Source: Candidatus Poribacteria bacterium
GTDB lineage: Bacteria > Poribacteria > WGA-4E > WGA-3G
Reading direction: 5' to 3'
DNA length: 41,120 nt
Assembly: GCA_003635255.1 (NCBI GenBank)
Contig: PYJC01000127.1
Location: 1 to 41,120 of the forward strand
Part shown: positions 27,388 through 35,510 of the stretch, piece after piece
How positions within the stretch are numbered: the stretch's first letter is position 1
How the letters are laid out: each line of letters begins with the position of its first letter
The notes under the pieces: generated by a model
The model's input: only the letters and a program-made list of their open reading frames with translations
Database searches by the model: none
Told to the model about the DNA's origin: nothing
Position numbers and translations under genes: made by a program

Positions 27388-28448
27388 ATTTCATGAAACA
27401 TCTTCCGAAATTCAATAATGCCGCGCTGGTCGGCATCAGGGTGTACCCGATTCGTCAGTAAAATAGCCGCGAGTTTTCTTTTCAAGCAGATGCGTATTGA
27501 GGTGCCAGTGAACCCTGTGTGATAAAGACACCCATCGTCAGTCACTGCCCAACCGATGCAGCGACGTTCCCCTTCTGTTGAGGCGACTTGGCACATCGCA
27601 TTGAGACTTTCCGGACGTAATAGGACACCGCCTTTGTCCATTAGCGCGCTGCAAAATTTTCCGAGATCTGTTGACGTAGCGAAGAGACCCGCATTCCCCG
27701 AAACACCGCCGAGAAAATGTGCGTTCTCATCGTGGACTTTTCCGATAATCACACCTTCCCGCCAGTCGTAGCGTTCGTAGTTCACCATTCGACGCTCAAA
27801 ACTGTTGGAATCCTCAGTCGCTGCGCAGTTCTCATGCCATGCTTGCGGTGGGTTGTATTGCGTCCATTCCATATTGAGCGGAGCGAAGATCCGTTCTCGT
27901 GCCAATTGATCAAGGGGTTGTTTGGTTACGGCTTCAAGCAATGCCCCCAGCACGATGTATCCTAAGCAGCTATACACCGCCTTTTCTCCCGGCTGAGATT
28001 CCAATGCAACCTCGCCCAGATAAGAAATGACATGCTCACGCGATCCTGCCCGTAGATAGAGCGGTATCCATGCGGGAAGTCCTGAAGTATGTGTTAGGAG
28101 ATGTGTGAGTGTGACACCTTTCTGTCTAAACGCTGGCAAGTATTCCTCTGCAGGTGTGGAGAGGCAGAGTTTGCCTTTCTCAACGAGTTGCATGCAAAGC
28201 GTCCCGATAACAATCGGTTTTGTGAGTGATGCCAAGTCGAATAAGGTCGTATGGAACATCGGCAGTCGTTTCGGTTTTATAGATCGGAAACCAAATGCTT
28301 CGTGATAAAGCACCTTTTTATCAGTCAGAACATAGGCGACAGCTCCCGGGAACACCTTTTCCGCAACGCTATTCTTGATGAGTGTTGAAATCGCTTTTTT
28401 TAAATGACCTTGCGGTTCGTTTGGGTAAATTGGGAATTTTAGACACAT
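27366..28448 (-). CDS. Serine hydrolase of the class C beta-lactamase/YbbE type
   Basis: This is a penicillin-recognising-fold enzyme, 360 aa from the ATG at 28448. The SxxK motif SLTK sits at Ser74-Lys77 and the third motif is HTG at 310-312. The second motif, usually Tyr-x-Asn, is Tyr159-Ser-Cys161. FPGAVAYVL and LTHLLTHTSGLP are typical of the YbbE/esterase-like branch, so it more probably acts on peptidoglycan peptides or esters than on beta-lactams. A TTG at 28553 with a GAGGG Shine-Dalgarno offers a longer start adding 35 residues. I prefer the ATG because the extension has no family likeness and includes a hairpin (28478-28495). Position beside namZ and anmK supports a cell-wall role. 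Confidence 0.82.
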   Translation of the reverse strand: MCLKFPIYPNEPQGHLKKAISTLIKNSVAEKVFPGAVAYVLTDKKVLYHEAFGFRSIKPKRLPMFHTTLFDLASLTKPIVIGTLCMQLVEKGKLCLSTPAEEYLPAFRQKGVTLTHLLTHTSGLPAWIPLYLRAGSREHVISYLGEVALESQPGEKAVYSCLGYIVLGALLEAVTKQPLDQLARERIFAPLNMEWTQYNPPQAWHENCAATEDSNSFERRMVNYERYDWREGVIIGKVHDENAHFLGGVSGNAGLFATSTDLGKFCSALMDKGGVLLRPESLNAMCQVASTEGERRCIGWAVTDDGCLYHTGFTGTSIRICLKRKLAAILLTNRVHPDADQRGIIEFRKMFHEIVFSYKL

Positions 28449-28585
28449 TTTCCGTATATCCGCAGTGCGCCTGCTTCGCAGTGAGAATGCACTGCTGCTG
28501 TTCTTTGTTAGAAACCGTGAAAAAACGGCGCAGAAACTCCATATAACTGACAATTGAATCCCTCTGGCTGAATGCCCGTTTTGGG

Positions 28586-28615
28586 TTGACTACCGGCTAA
28601 TCTATATGATACACT
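28586..28615 (+). promoter_or_regulatory. Promoter candidate for the isomerase/two-component operon
   Basis: TTGACT (28586-28591) and TACACT (28610-28615) are 18 bp apart in the divergent gap between the serine hydrolase and the cupin gene. An alternative -10, TATGAT (28605-28610), has too short a spacer. Confidence 0.4.
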
Positions 28616-28675
28616 ATTTGTTATATTTTTGTAAGCGTTTTTCATGAATTCGTACCGCAGTTCGGAGCGTAAATC

Positions 28676-29041
28676 ATGCAATTATCCCCGAAAGAGCTTC
28701 AAGAGATAACGACAGTCGAGAAACCTTGGGGTGGCTTCATACAATATGTGCTTAATCAACCTGTCACTGTCAAAATCTTAGAGATTCGCGCAGGGGAGCA
28801 GGTGAGTTATCAATACCACCACCAGCGGAGTGAGTTATGGATTCCGCTTGATGAGGGGGCGTGCCTGAAACTTGATGGCACCATTCAGCGTCCTAAACCG
28901 ATGGAGCCTGTGTTTATTCCACAGGGCGCGAAACATCAACTCATCGGTGAATCGAAAGATTACCGGATCCTCGAAATCTCGTTCGGACACTTTGATGAGG
29001 AAGATATCGTCCGGCTTTCGGATAAGTATGGCAGAATTTAG
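28676..29041 (+). CDS. Mannose-6-phosphate isomerase type II cupin (stand-alone)
   Basis: This 121-aa single cupin domain corresponds to the C-terminal isomerase half of bifunctional ManC/AlgA-type enzymes, here without the guanylyltransferase half. It shows EKPWGGFIQY at the start, cupin motif 1 QYHHQRSELW (metal-binding His/Glu), and motif 2 IPQGAKHQL. Expected reaction: interconversion of mannose-6-phosphate and fructose-6-phosphate in the cytosol. Next to it, 17 bases downstream, is a glucose-6-phosphate isomerase gene, which shares fructose-6-phosphate. Other sugar-phosphate cupins would look alike, so the substrate is inferred. Confidence 0.85.
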   Translation: MQLSPKELQEITTVEKPWGGFIQYVLNQPVTVKILEIRAGEQVSYQYHHQRSELWIPLDEGACLKLDGTIQRPKPMEPVFIPQGAKHQLIGESKDYRILEISFGHFDEEDIVRLSDKYGRI

Positions 29042-29058
29042 CGAAAAGAGGTTTTTTG

Positions 29059-30483
29059 TTGGATAGAAAACTTAATCTCTTGATTGATGACAAGACATCA
29101 AATTTTTTTTCCGGGTCCCCACCTGTTACGGGACAGGTGACGCAACAGTCAGTTGATGCTGCTCTCCAGAAGATTCACGCGCAATTTGTGGGAGAAGCAT
29201 CAGCATCGCTTACCGAGTTAGAACATGGGCTTCGCGCTTGGACCCGCAGCCATCTCCAAGATGCGGATATTGATAAAGTCATAGCGTTAGCCACGCGTGC
29301 CCGTGAAGAATTTTCGGTATTGGTCATCATCGGTATAGGCGGTTCTGATCTGAGTGCACGCGTCTTTCACGATTCTTTCAACCATCCGTATCATAACTTG
29401 CTGTCCGTTGAAGCTCGGAGGGGTGCGCCAGAAGTCTATTTCACGGGTGATACCTTTGACCCACGCAAACTCGTAGGTTTGCTTGAGATGCTCAAAGCGC
29501 GGAATCTATTACAGAAAACGCTTTTTAATGTCATCAGCAAATCCGGCACAACGACCGAGACAATGGCGACACTGATGATTATCCGCGAAACACTTGGCGA
29601 TGGAAACTGGCAGCAACAGGTCCTCGCGACGACTGGACTCACCCCTGATAGTGTACTGTTCCGAATTCATGAAAAATGTCCGTTCTACGGCAGCACACTA
29701 CTCCCTGTTCCCGATGGTGTCGGCGGACGATTTTCAGCGTTCTCTCCAGTCGGTCTATTCTTCCTCGCTATGACTGCAGGAAAAGACGAAACCCCAGAGA
29801 CGCGCATCCGTGCTGTGATCGCAGGCGTACAGCAGGCACATGAAGATTTTTACCGCCCGTGTGATCGTCAAGACAACGTCGCCTATCACCTTGCACGATG
29901 GATGCATCTCGCCGAAGTCGTTGGCAGCAAAAGTTCGATAGTTTTCTATAACTATGCCGACAATAGCTGCCTCGGTGAGTGGTTTGTGCAGCTGTGTACG
30001 GAATCTATTCAAGAGCGTGGCACGGGTCCGAACGTTATAAATGCCAAAGGACCTACGAGTAATCACTCAATCCTCAACGGTATCATCGCCGGTCCGAGAG
30101 ATAAAGTCGTTCTATTCATCCATTGGGAGGCACTTGGAACCGACTTAGTGCTACCGAAGGATACTGAAATGGATAAGAAGTTGACTGACTTTGAGGGGTT
30201 ATCCATGACGCACATGCAGACTGCTTCCTACCGTGGTACTGCCTTGGATTTTAGCGAGAACGGTATCCCCAATGCAACACTAACCCTCGTCAAACGGGAT
30301 ATCCAATCCGTTTGTCGGTTAATGCGTGTTTTGATGGATACCATCGCTGTAAAGGGCAGGCTCCAAGATTTACATCTTGACAACGATGGTGGAAATGAGT
30401 TAACATATCGCCAAGATGGTGTTGAAGGCTATAAACGGAATTTCCGGTCTTTTGCCTTAGCACCAGATATAGGCGATCAGTAG
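29059..30483 (+). CDS. pgi: Glucose-6-phosphate isomerase
   Basis: This glycolytic and gluconeogenic enzyme (474 aa) interconverts glucose-6-phosphate and fructose-6-phosphate. SIS-domain motifs are present: VIIGIGGSDLSAR, ISKSGTTTET (phosphate loop), VPDGVGGRFSAFSPVGL, and near the C-terminus GVEGYKRN with the expected lysine. The usual DQHS-x3-Q segment reads SNHSILN, so the His is kept but flanking Asp/Gln are changed. Two TTG codons compete as start; 29059 has better spacing (7 bases) from AGAGG than 29056. It is the second gene of a likely operon, with the kinase gene 18 bp downstream. Confidence 0.9.
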   Translation: MDRKLNLLIDDKTSNFFSGSPPVTGQVTQQSVDAALQKIHAQFVGEASASLTELEHGLRAWTRSHLQDADIDKVIALATRAREEFSVLVIIGIGGSDLSARVFHDSFNHPYHNLLSVEARRGAPEVYFTGDTFDPRKLVGLLEMLKARNLLQKTLFNVISKSGTTTETMATLMIIRETLGDGNWQQQVLATTGLTPDSVLFRIHEKCPFYGSTLLPVPDGVGGRFSAFSPVGLFFLAMTAGKDETPETRIRAVIAGVQQAHEDFYRPCDRQDNVAYHLARWMHLAEVVGSKSSIVFYNYADNSCLGEWFVQLCTESIQERGTGPNVINAKGPTSNHSILNGIIAGPRDKVVLFIHWEALGTDLVLPKDTEMDKKLTDFEGLSMTHMQTASYRGTALDFSENGIPNATLTLVKRDIQSVCRLMRVLMDTIAVKGRLQDLHLDNDGGNELTYRQDGVEGYKRNFRSFALAPDIGDQ

Positions 30484-30501
30484 ACGGTTAGCGGTGACAA
30501 A

Positions 30502-32577
30502 ATGAGGAATAAACTCTCCGCTTTAAAGTACCATGATAAGATATTTATTGCTTACGGCTTTGTCTTCCTCGTCATGTTTGGTGTTGTTTTTGGCAGTACC
30601 AGTTTCCTGATCCGGCTTGCCTTTAAAAGGGAAATTGCTGCCTATGTTGAAACGCTTCAAGGCAAGATTTCAAACAACTACCAAGTACTCCTTAACAAAG
30701 TTCAAAAGGAGGTTCACGCTGCAGCCGCTGACGAAAGACTACACCACGTCATAACACGCGGAGCGTCATCTCTCACTTATCAGCCGACCCCCGAATTTGA
30801 TCTCTTTGAGTATGGCAGTCCAGATGGGAAACTTCTACATCCTGACTTGGGCGGACGAAGAAGCACGCGGACATACCGTTCGTTAGACAACCAGGAAGGG
30901 CATATAGAACTCAGAAATATTCCGCAACAGGGTGATCTCGGATTGCAGTTTGTCGTTCAAGCAACGGAAGCAAGTGAATGGGGGTTCGTTACAGGTGGCT
31001 ACAACTTGCAAAAATGGCTGGAGACAACAACGGATATCCAGTCAGACGAGCATCCAATCTTCCTTGTAGGAAAGCTGCAAACGTCAAGCGCAGCTGGCTT
31101 CAGCACTGAATCGAAGGCACTGGAACCGGAGGATTGGCTCCCGTTGAACAATGCTGCCCGACAGTTGTCTCTTGATGAGTGGTCTCAATCGTTTTCCGAT
31201 CCGAAACCGCAACAGCAAGTCTTTTTACAGGGGGCAGAAGAGACAGGTGGAAGTACTTATACCGCTTCTCGGGTAACACCGTTCCGCTCAGCCTTCGCGA
31301 CGACACGTGAGGCACTACCTGTTGACCTGGTCATAGCGTATTCACATGCGCGGCAAATGAGATGGCAGCAGCAACTCACGCTCATACTGCTTTTAAGTGG
31401 TGTCGTTGGGTTGGTGTTGGTTTATCTCATTAGTTACATTATCAGTCGGCGTATTACCCGTCCTATCGCGTTCCTCCGCCAAGGTGTTGATCATATTGCT
31501 TCAGGTAATCTTGATCATCGCGTTGTCATTCAATCGCACAATGAGATAGGACAGCTTGCGGAAGGATTCAATCAGATGGCGCGGGACCTGAAGTTAAGTT
31601 TAGAAAATCGCATGGCAGCGGAGCGTGCAGCAACATGGCGAGATGTCGCACGACAGGTGGCACATGAAATCAAAAATCCGCTTTTCCCGATTCGACTGTC
31701 TGTTGAAAATCTGCAACAGGCAAAATCTAACCCTAAAGTTTTTGAGCAAATCTTTAGTGAGTGTACGGACACTGTCATTGAAGAAGTGGATCGTATCGGA
31801 AAACTAATAGATGAGTTCCACCAATTTGCGCGGATGCCCAAACCACAGCGGAAACCGAGCGATCTGAATAGTATTGTAAAGTCTGTTCTGACATTATACA
31901 CCGCTGGTCAAGGGGCGGATCTCAATAAAGAAGACGACATTGCAGCGGCGGTTTCAGAACAAGAGGACCCAGCAGTGTCGAATCCTGCTGGAAAATTGTG
32001 GCGTGAAAATATTTCCAAGATTAAAGTTGAAACAACGTTGAAATCAATTCCGCAGCTTTTTCTCGACCCGGAGCAAATTGCGCAGGCACTCGGGAATCTT
32101 CTAAAGAACGCAATTGAAGCAATGCCTGACGGTGGCACGCTTACGGTGAAAACCGATTTCGTCCCAGAATCACCACAAGGAAATTCAGACGCGGAACAAG
32201 AGGATCCACAGAACAACGAGAACAGCGGAGACGGAGGGGAGATAAACCCAGAAGCCCACGGCACGGTTTTATTAGAAATCCGAGACACCGGTTGTGGTAT
32301 GTCCGATGAAACCATGGAGAACCTCTTTGTCCCTTATTATACAACAAAGTCAGAAACAGACGGAACGGGGCTTGGGGTGCCAATAGTCAGAAGGATTGTC
32401 GCTGAACACGCTGCTGAGATTGGTTTTGAAAGCACCGAAGGCGTGGGCACAACCGTTCGCATCCATTTTCCTTACAACCAAGGTGAGCAATCCGAAGAAG
32501 TTGCTATGGTACCACAAGATTTGATGCCACTAACTCGTTTGAAAACCAAAGAGGAAACGATAGATTCTAAAGAGTAG
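30502..32577 (+). CDS. Transmembrane sensor histidine kinase (NtrY/PilS-like)
   Basis: This 691-aa kinase has TM1 at about residues 14-40, a periplasmic sensor region of about 250 residues, TM2 at about 292-316 and then a HAMP linker (RRITRPIAFLRQG...GNLDHRV). The DHp domain carries the phospho-accepting His388 (VAHEIKNPL). The ATPase domain has its N-box (NLLKNAIEAM), DTGCGMS and GTGLGVPIV. Two long acidic, low-complexity inserts (about residues 472-500 and within the ATPase domain, about 553-585) are unusual. The next gene is an NtrC-type regulator, its probable partner. The sensor domain is unrecognised and the signal unknown. Confidence 0.9.
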   Translation: MRNKLSALKYHDKIFIAYGFVFLVMFGVVFGSTSFLIRLAFKREIAAYVETLQGKISNNYQVLLNKVQKEVHAAAADERLHHVITRGASSLTYQPTPEFDLFEYGSPDGKLLHPDLGGRRSTRTYRSLDNQEGHIELRNIPQQGDLGLQFVVQATEASEWGFVTGGYNLQKWLETTTDIQSDEHPIFLVGKLQTSSAAGFSTESKALEPEDWLPLNNAARQLSLDEWSQSFSDPKPQQQVFLQGAEETGGSTYTASRVTPFRSAFATTREALPVDLVIAYSHARQMRWQQQLTLILLLSGVVGLVLVYLISYIISRRITRPIAFLRQGVDHIASGNLDHRVVIQSHNEIGQLAEGFNQMARDLKLSLENRMAAERAATWRDVARQVAHEIKNPLFPIRLSVENLQQAKSNPKVFEQIFSECTDTVIEEVDRIGKLIDEFHQFARMPKPQRKPSDLNSIVKSVLTLYTAGQGADLNKEDDIAAAVSEQEDPAVSNPAGKLWRENISKIKVETTLKSIPQLFLDPEQIAQALGNLLKNAIEAMPDGGTLTVKTDFVPESPQGNSDAEQEDPQNNENSGDGGEINPEAHGTVLLEIRDTGCGMSDETMENLFVPYYTTKSETDGTGLGVPIVRRIVAEHAAEIGFESTEGVGTTVRIHFPYNQGEQSEEVAMVPQDLMPLTRLKTKEETIDSKE

Positions 32578-32597
32578 ACGTATCTATCCTTGAAAAT

Positions 32598-32709
32598 AGG
32601 ACTTACGCAGCCCCCCTTGCAGGGTTTTTGCTTGGGTATTTCTTCAGGGTTTCAAATCCCGCCTGCAGTGCGTCGGACATTCGTTATCATGGAAAAATGC
32701 GTAAGTCCT
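32598..32709. mobile_element. MITE-like element with 12-bp perfect terminal inverted repeats
   Basis: AGGACTTACGCA (32598-32609) and TGCGTAAGTCCT (32698-32709) are exact reverse complements bounding 112 bp without an open frame. Inside is CCCTTGCAGGG followed by five T residues, a possible small terminator. Similar GGACTTACGCA ends occur in transposon families of other phyla, which I cite from general knowledge only. No convincing target duplication is visible. It sits between kinase and response-regulator genes and could affect their co-transcription. Confidence 0.7.
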
Positions 32710-32744
32710 GAAGAAAATAGAATAGTTTGCGATAGGACAAAAGA

Positions 32745-34172
32745 ATGGAAACAATTCTGATTGTAGACGACGAAAAAAATACGCTTAAGATGTTATCACA
32801 GGGACTCAAGATGCGCGGGTATCAAACCCTAACAGCTGCCAGCGGTGAGGATGCGTTGCAACTGGCAATGATGTCCGATGTTGATCTTGTTCTATTGGAT
32901 ATCCGTATGGAAAACGGTATGGATGGTGTCCAAACGCTTGTAAAACTGCGCGAACACCACCCCGAATTGAATGTGGTCATGATGTCTGCACAGCAGGATA
33001 TTGAAATCGCCGTTAAAACGATGGAACTCGGCGCGAAACGATATATCACGAAGCCCACCACTATCGATAAAATTCTATCCAGCGTCCAACCGTTTTTAGA
33101 GATATCGCGTTTATCACAAGAAAACGAGATTCTGAAATCTCAAATTACACCAACTGATGAGATGGTTGGTGAGAGTGCCGTTATTTCGCACCTTCGCTCA
33201 CAGATTGATCGGGTCGCAGGAAGTAAACTCGGGGTTTTAATCTCTGGTGAGAACGGTACCGGCAAGCAGCTTGTTGCTAACGCTATCCATCACCAGAGTG
33301 AACGTGCCTCGAAAACCTTTATCCCACTCAACTGCGCCGCTTTACCCGATGAACTCATTGAAAGCGAACTTTTCGGACATGAACGCGGTGCTTTTACGGG
33401 TGCGGATTCCCGAAGACAAGGACGTTTTGAACTCGCAGACGGTGGAACCCTTTTTCTTGACGAAATTGGAGATATGAGTTTAAAAGCACAGGCGAAGGTA
33501 CTCCGCGTTATTGAAACAGGCGAAGTTGAACGCCTTGGTGGCAATCAGATTCGGACGGTAGATGTCCGAATTATCGCCGCAACTAACAAAAATCTGCCCG
33601 AAGAGATTGAGAATGGACGGTTCCGAAGGGATCTCTTCTATCGACTCAATGTCGTGCCTATTGCGATCCCCCCACTTCGGGAACGGACGGAGGATATTCC
33701 GTTATTAGTTAAGTATTTCGCTGAGCGTTTACAGCTCAATATGGGATCCACGCCTAAAGTTATTGATCCGGGTGCTTACGCTGTGTTCCAAAGTTACAGT
33801 TGGCCCGGGAACATCCGGGAGTTAAAGAACATTGTTGAACGCCTCCTGATTATGGTAAACCGCGATGTTGTCATGGCACCCGATGTGGCAGAGGCTTTGG
33901 CTTTAGTACCGCAAGCCGCTGTGTTACATCATCTGCCTAACACTACTGCGGATCAAGACCTCTTGCAGCCCGATCTGAGCACACCGCTCTACAAACCCGG
34001 AACTGCCTTGAGTCAGATGATGGATGTCGCCGAATCGGAATGCATCCTTGCGGCTTTGGAAGAATATAACTGGAATATCCGGCGCACCGCGGAAGCGTTA
34101 GAAGTTGAGCGGAGCAACTTGTACAAGAAAATGAACAAGTACGGTATTTCCCGTCCGAGTTCCGAGGGATAG
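32745..34172 (+). CDS. NtrC-family sigma54-dependent response regulator
   Basis: This activator (475 aa) has a receiver domain (residues 1-120; phosphorylation at Asp52 in LLLDIRM). A AAA+ domain (about 142-370) has Walker A GENGTGKQ, the sigma54-contacting GAFTGA loop, and Walker B LFLDEIGDM. A Fis-type helix-turn-helix closes the protein (NIRRTAEALEVERSNLYKKM). It opens sigma54-RNA polymerase promoters when phosphorylated by its kinase, most likely the upstream gene. Downstream, 24 bp away, are a pseudopilin-like gene and a prepilin peptidase, which recalls PilR control of pilin genes. That is inference from neighbourhood. No -24/-12 promoter was found nearby. Confidence 0.93.
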   Translation: METILIVDDEKNTLKMLSQGLKMRGYQTLTAASGEDALQLAMMSDVDLVLLDIRMENGMDGVQTLVKLREHHPELNVVMMSAQQDIEIAVKTMELGAKRYITKPTTIDKILSSVQPFLEISRLSQENEILKSQITPTDEMVGESAVISHLRSQIDRVAGSKLGVLISGENGTGKQLVANAIHHQSERASKTFIPLNCAALPDELIESELFGHERGAFTGADSRRQGRFELADGGTLFLDEIGDMSLKAQAKVLRVIETGEVERLGGNQIRTVDVRIIAATNKNLPEEIENGRFRRDLFYRLNVVPIAIPPLRERTEDIPLLVKYFAERLQLNMGSTPKVIDPGAYAVFQSYSWPGNIRELKNIVERLLIMVNRDVVMAPDVAEALALVPQAAVLHHLPNTTADQDLLQPDLSTPLYKPGTALSQMMDVAESECILAALEEYNWNIRRTAEALEVERSNLYKKMNKYGISRPSSEG

Positions 34173-34196
34173 ACTTGTGGGGTATCTGGACTAACG

Positions 34197-34631
34197 ATGC
34201 TACGGAAAAATATCAGCGAAAACGGCGGGATGACTCGCCTTCAACTGCTTATCCTCGTTATCATAGTCGTTGTTATTGGGGTACTCTGTTTTCCACCGTG
34301 GCTGGAATATCGTAAAGTCGGCACGGCGGATATAGATGTTGAAACGATTGCCGTTGCTATCAAGAAATACCACAGGCACACAGGACGTTATCCGACAAGT
34401 TTAGAGGCATTGGTGACCGACCCTGGCACTGAAGGGTGGCGTGGAAAGTATCTGGTGTCTATTCCTGAAACACCTTGGGGCGGTCGCTATGTCCTTCTTC
34501 AAGATAAGTATAAGGTAGGAATAGCGAAAAATCATCCGCGCGTCCCCGAAAAATATCGAATTGGCGGTGTTGCAGAGATTAGTAGAGTCTATCATGCAGA
34601 CGCGCGCCTCGGCGAGAAGTATTGGTGGTAA
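34197..34631 (+). CDS. Type II secretion/type IV pilus pseudopilin (GspG-like)
   Basis: This 144-aa protein has a short basic leader (MLRKNISENGG), a candidate prepilin cleavage site before MTRLQLL, and then a hydrophobic helix (ILVIIVVVIGVL). The classical mature position 5 glutamate is glutamine here. The globular part resembles GspG: KKYHRHTGRYPTSLEALV and a WGGRYVL segment, as in major pseudopilins. The adjacent prepilin peptidase gene starts three bases after the stop and supports processing. An ATG at 34230 would give just the mature form, so the 34197 start, which supplies a leader, is preferred. It may be a minor pseudopilin or a T2SS subunit; the rest of the apparatus is not in the window. 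Confidence 0.75.
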   Translation: MLRKNISENGGMTRLQLLILVIIVVVIGVLCFPPWLEYRKVGTADIDVETIAVAIKKYHRHTGRYPTSLEALVTDPGTEGWRGKYLVSIPETPWGGRYVLLQDKYKVGIAKNHPRVPEKYRIGGVAEISRVYHADARLGEKYWW

Positions 34632-34634
34632 CCC

Positions 34635-35438
34635 GTGCTTGAAATTTGGATACCGATATTCGTTTTCGTCTTCGGTTTAGCAATCGGTAGTTTTCTTAAT
34701 GTCTGTATCTACCGCATCCCTCGCGCAGACGTGTCCATTCATTCTCCACGTCGCTCATTTTGTCCCGCATGCAGTGAACCGATAAGTGCCTACGACAATA
34801 TTCCAATCTTGAGTTACCTGCTTTTACGGGGAAAGTGTCGGCACTGTCCGGCGAAAATTTCTGTGCTGTATCCGTTAGTTGAACTGGCAACGGCGGGATT
34901 GTATCTCTTTCTATATTACCGTTTCGGGTTAACTCTCGAATTTCTGCTCGCGCTCGTTTTCGTCTCAGTGCTACTGCCGATCTCTGTCATTGATGCCCAA
35001 CACTATATCATCCCGAACGTCCTCATCCTGACGGGGTTGATTCTCGGTTTTAGTCTTGTCTGTGGAATTGCGTATCAACGCGCTGATGTCTGGTACCTCC
35101 TAATACGTCTGATCGGTGCTGTTGCCGGTGGAGGGGTGTTATGGTTGATTGCTGTGATTGGCAGCGCAGTCTTACGCAAAACAGCGATGGGTGGCGGGGA
35201 CATCAAGCTGATGGCACTCAATGGACTGTTCCTCGGCGCGTGGCCCGAACTGGCGATGGTGATAGCCTTTTCTGCATTCAGCGGTGCGGTTGTCGGGACT
35301 ACACTCATTATCTCTGGGATAAAAGATCGGCAAAGCCCGATCCCTTATGGTCCTTTCCTTGCGGGTGCCGCCGTGCTTGTGCTTTTATGGGGAGATAACC
35401 TCTGGCGTTTGTACTTGCAATCGGTTGGATGGAATTAA
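34635..35438 (+). CDS. Prepilin peptidase / N-methyltransferase (PilD/GspO)
   Basis: This polytopic inner-membrane aspartyl protease (267 aa) cleaves prepilin leaders and methylates the new N-terminus. GSFLNVCIYRIPR is at the start, and two cysteine pairs (CPAC and CRHC) form the zinc site of the methylase domain. The two catalytic aspartates are in VIDAQHYIIPN and GGGDIKLM. Several hydrophobic helices follow. The GTG start lies 3 bp after the pseudopilin stop, with a GGTGG in the upstream coding end as Shine-Dalgarno, indicating translational coupling. Confidence 0.93.
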   Translation: MLEIWIPIFVFVFGLAIGSFLNVCIYRIPRADVSIHSPRRSFCPACSEPISAYDNIPILSYLLLRGKCRHCPAKISVLYPLVELATAGLYLFLYYRFGLTLEFLLALVFVSVLLPISVIDAQHYIIPNVLILTGLILGFSLVCGIAYQRADVWYLLIRLIGAVAGGGVLWLIAVIGSAVLRKTAMGGGDIKLMALNGLFLGAWPELAMVIAFSAFSGAVVGTTLIISGIKDRQSPIPYGPFLAGAAVLVLLWGDNLWRLYLQSVGWN

Positions 35439-35446
35439 TTGTAGGA

Positions 35447-35483
35447 GGGATTTGGAATCCCGATCAGGCGCACGCCGTGTGCC
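35447..35483 (+). repeat. Twin hairpin intergenic repeat
   Basis: GGGATT-TGG-AATCCC (35447-35461) and GGCGCAC-GCC-GTGTGCC (35467-35483) form two hairpins in tandem right after the peptidase gene. No T-tract follows, so they look more like a repeated palindromic element than a terminator. They could still slow transcription into the next gene. Confidence 0.6.
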
Positions 35484-35510
35484 GTAGCCGTCTAATACAA
35501 TGGAGACAAT

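Noticed and set aside
28449..28553. N-terminal 35-residue extension of the serine hydrolase from TTG
   Set aside because: Despite a decent GAGGG, the stretch contains a hairpin and repeat-like sequence and has no likeness to family N-termini; kept only as an alternative.
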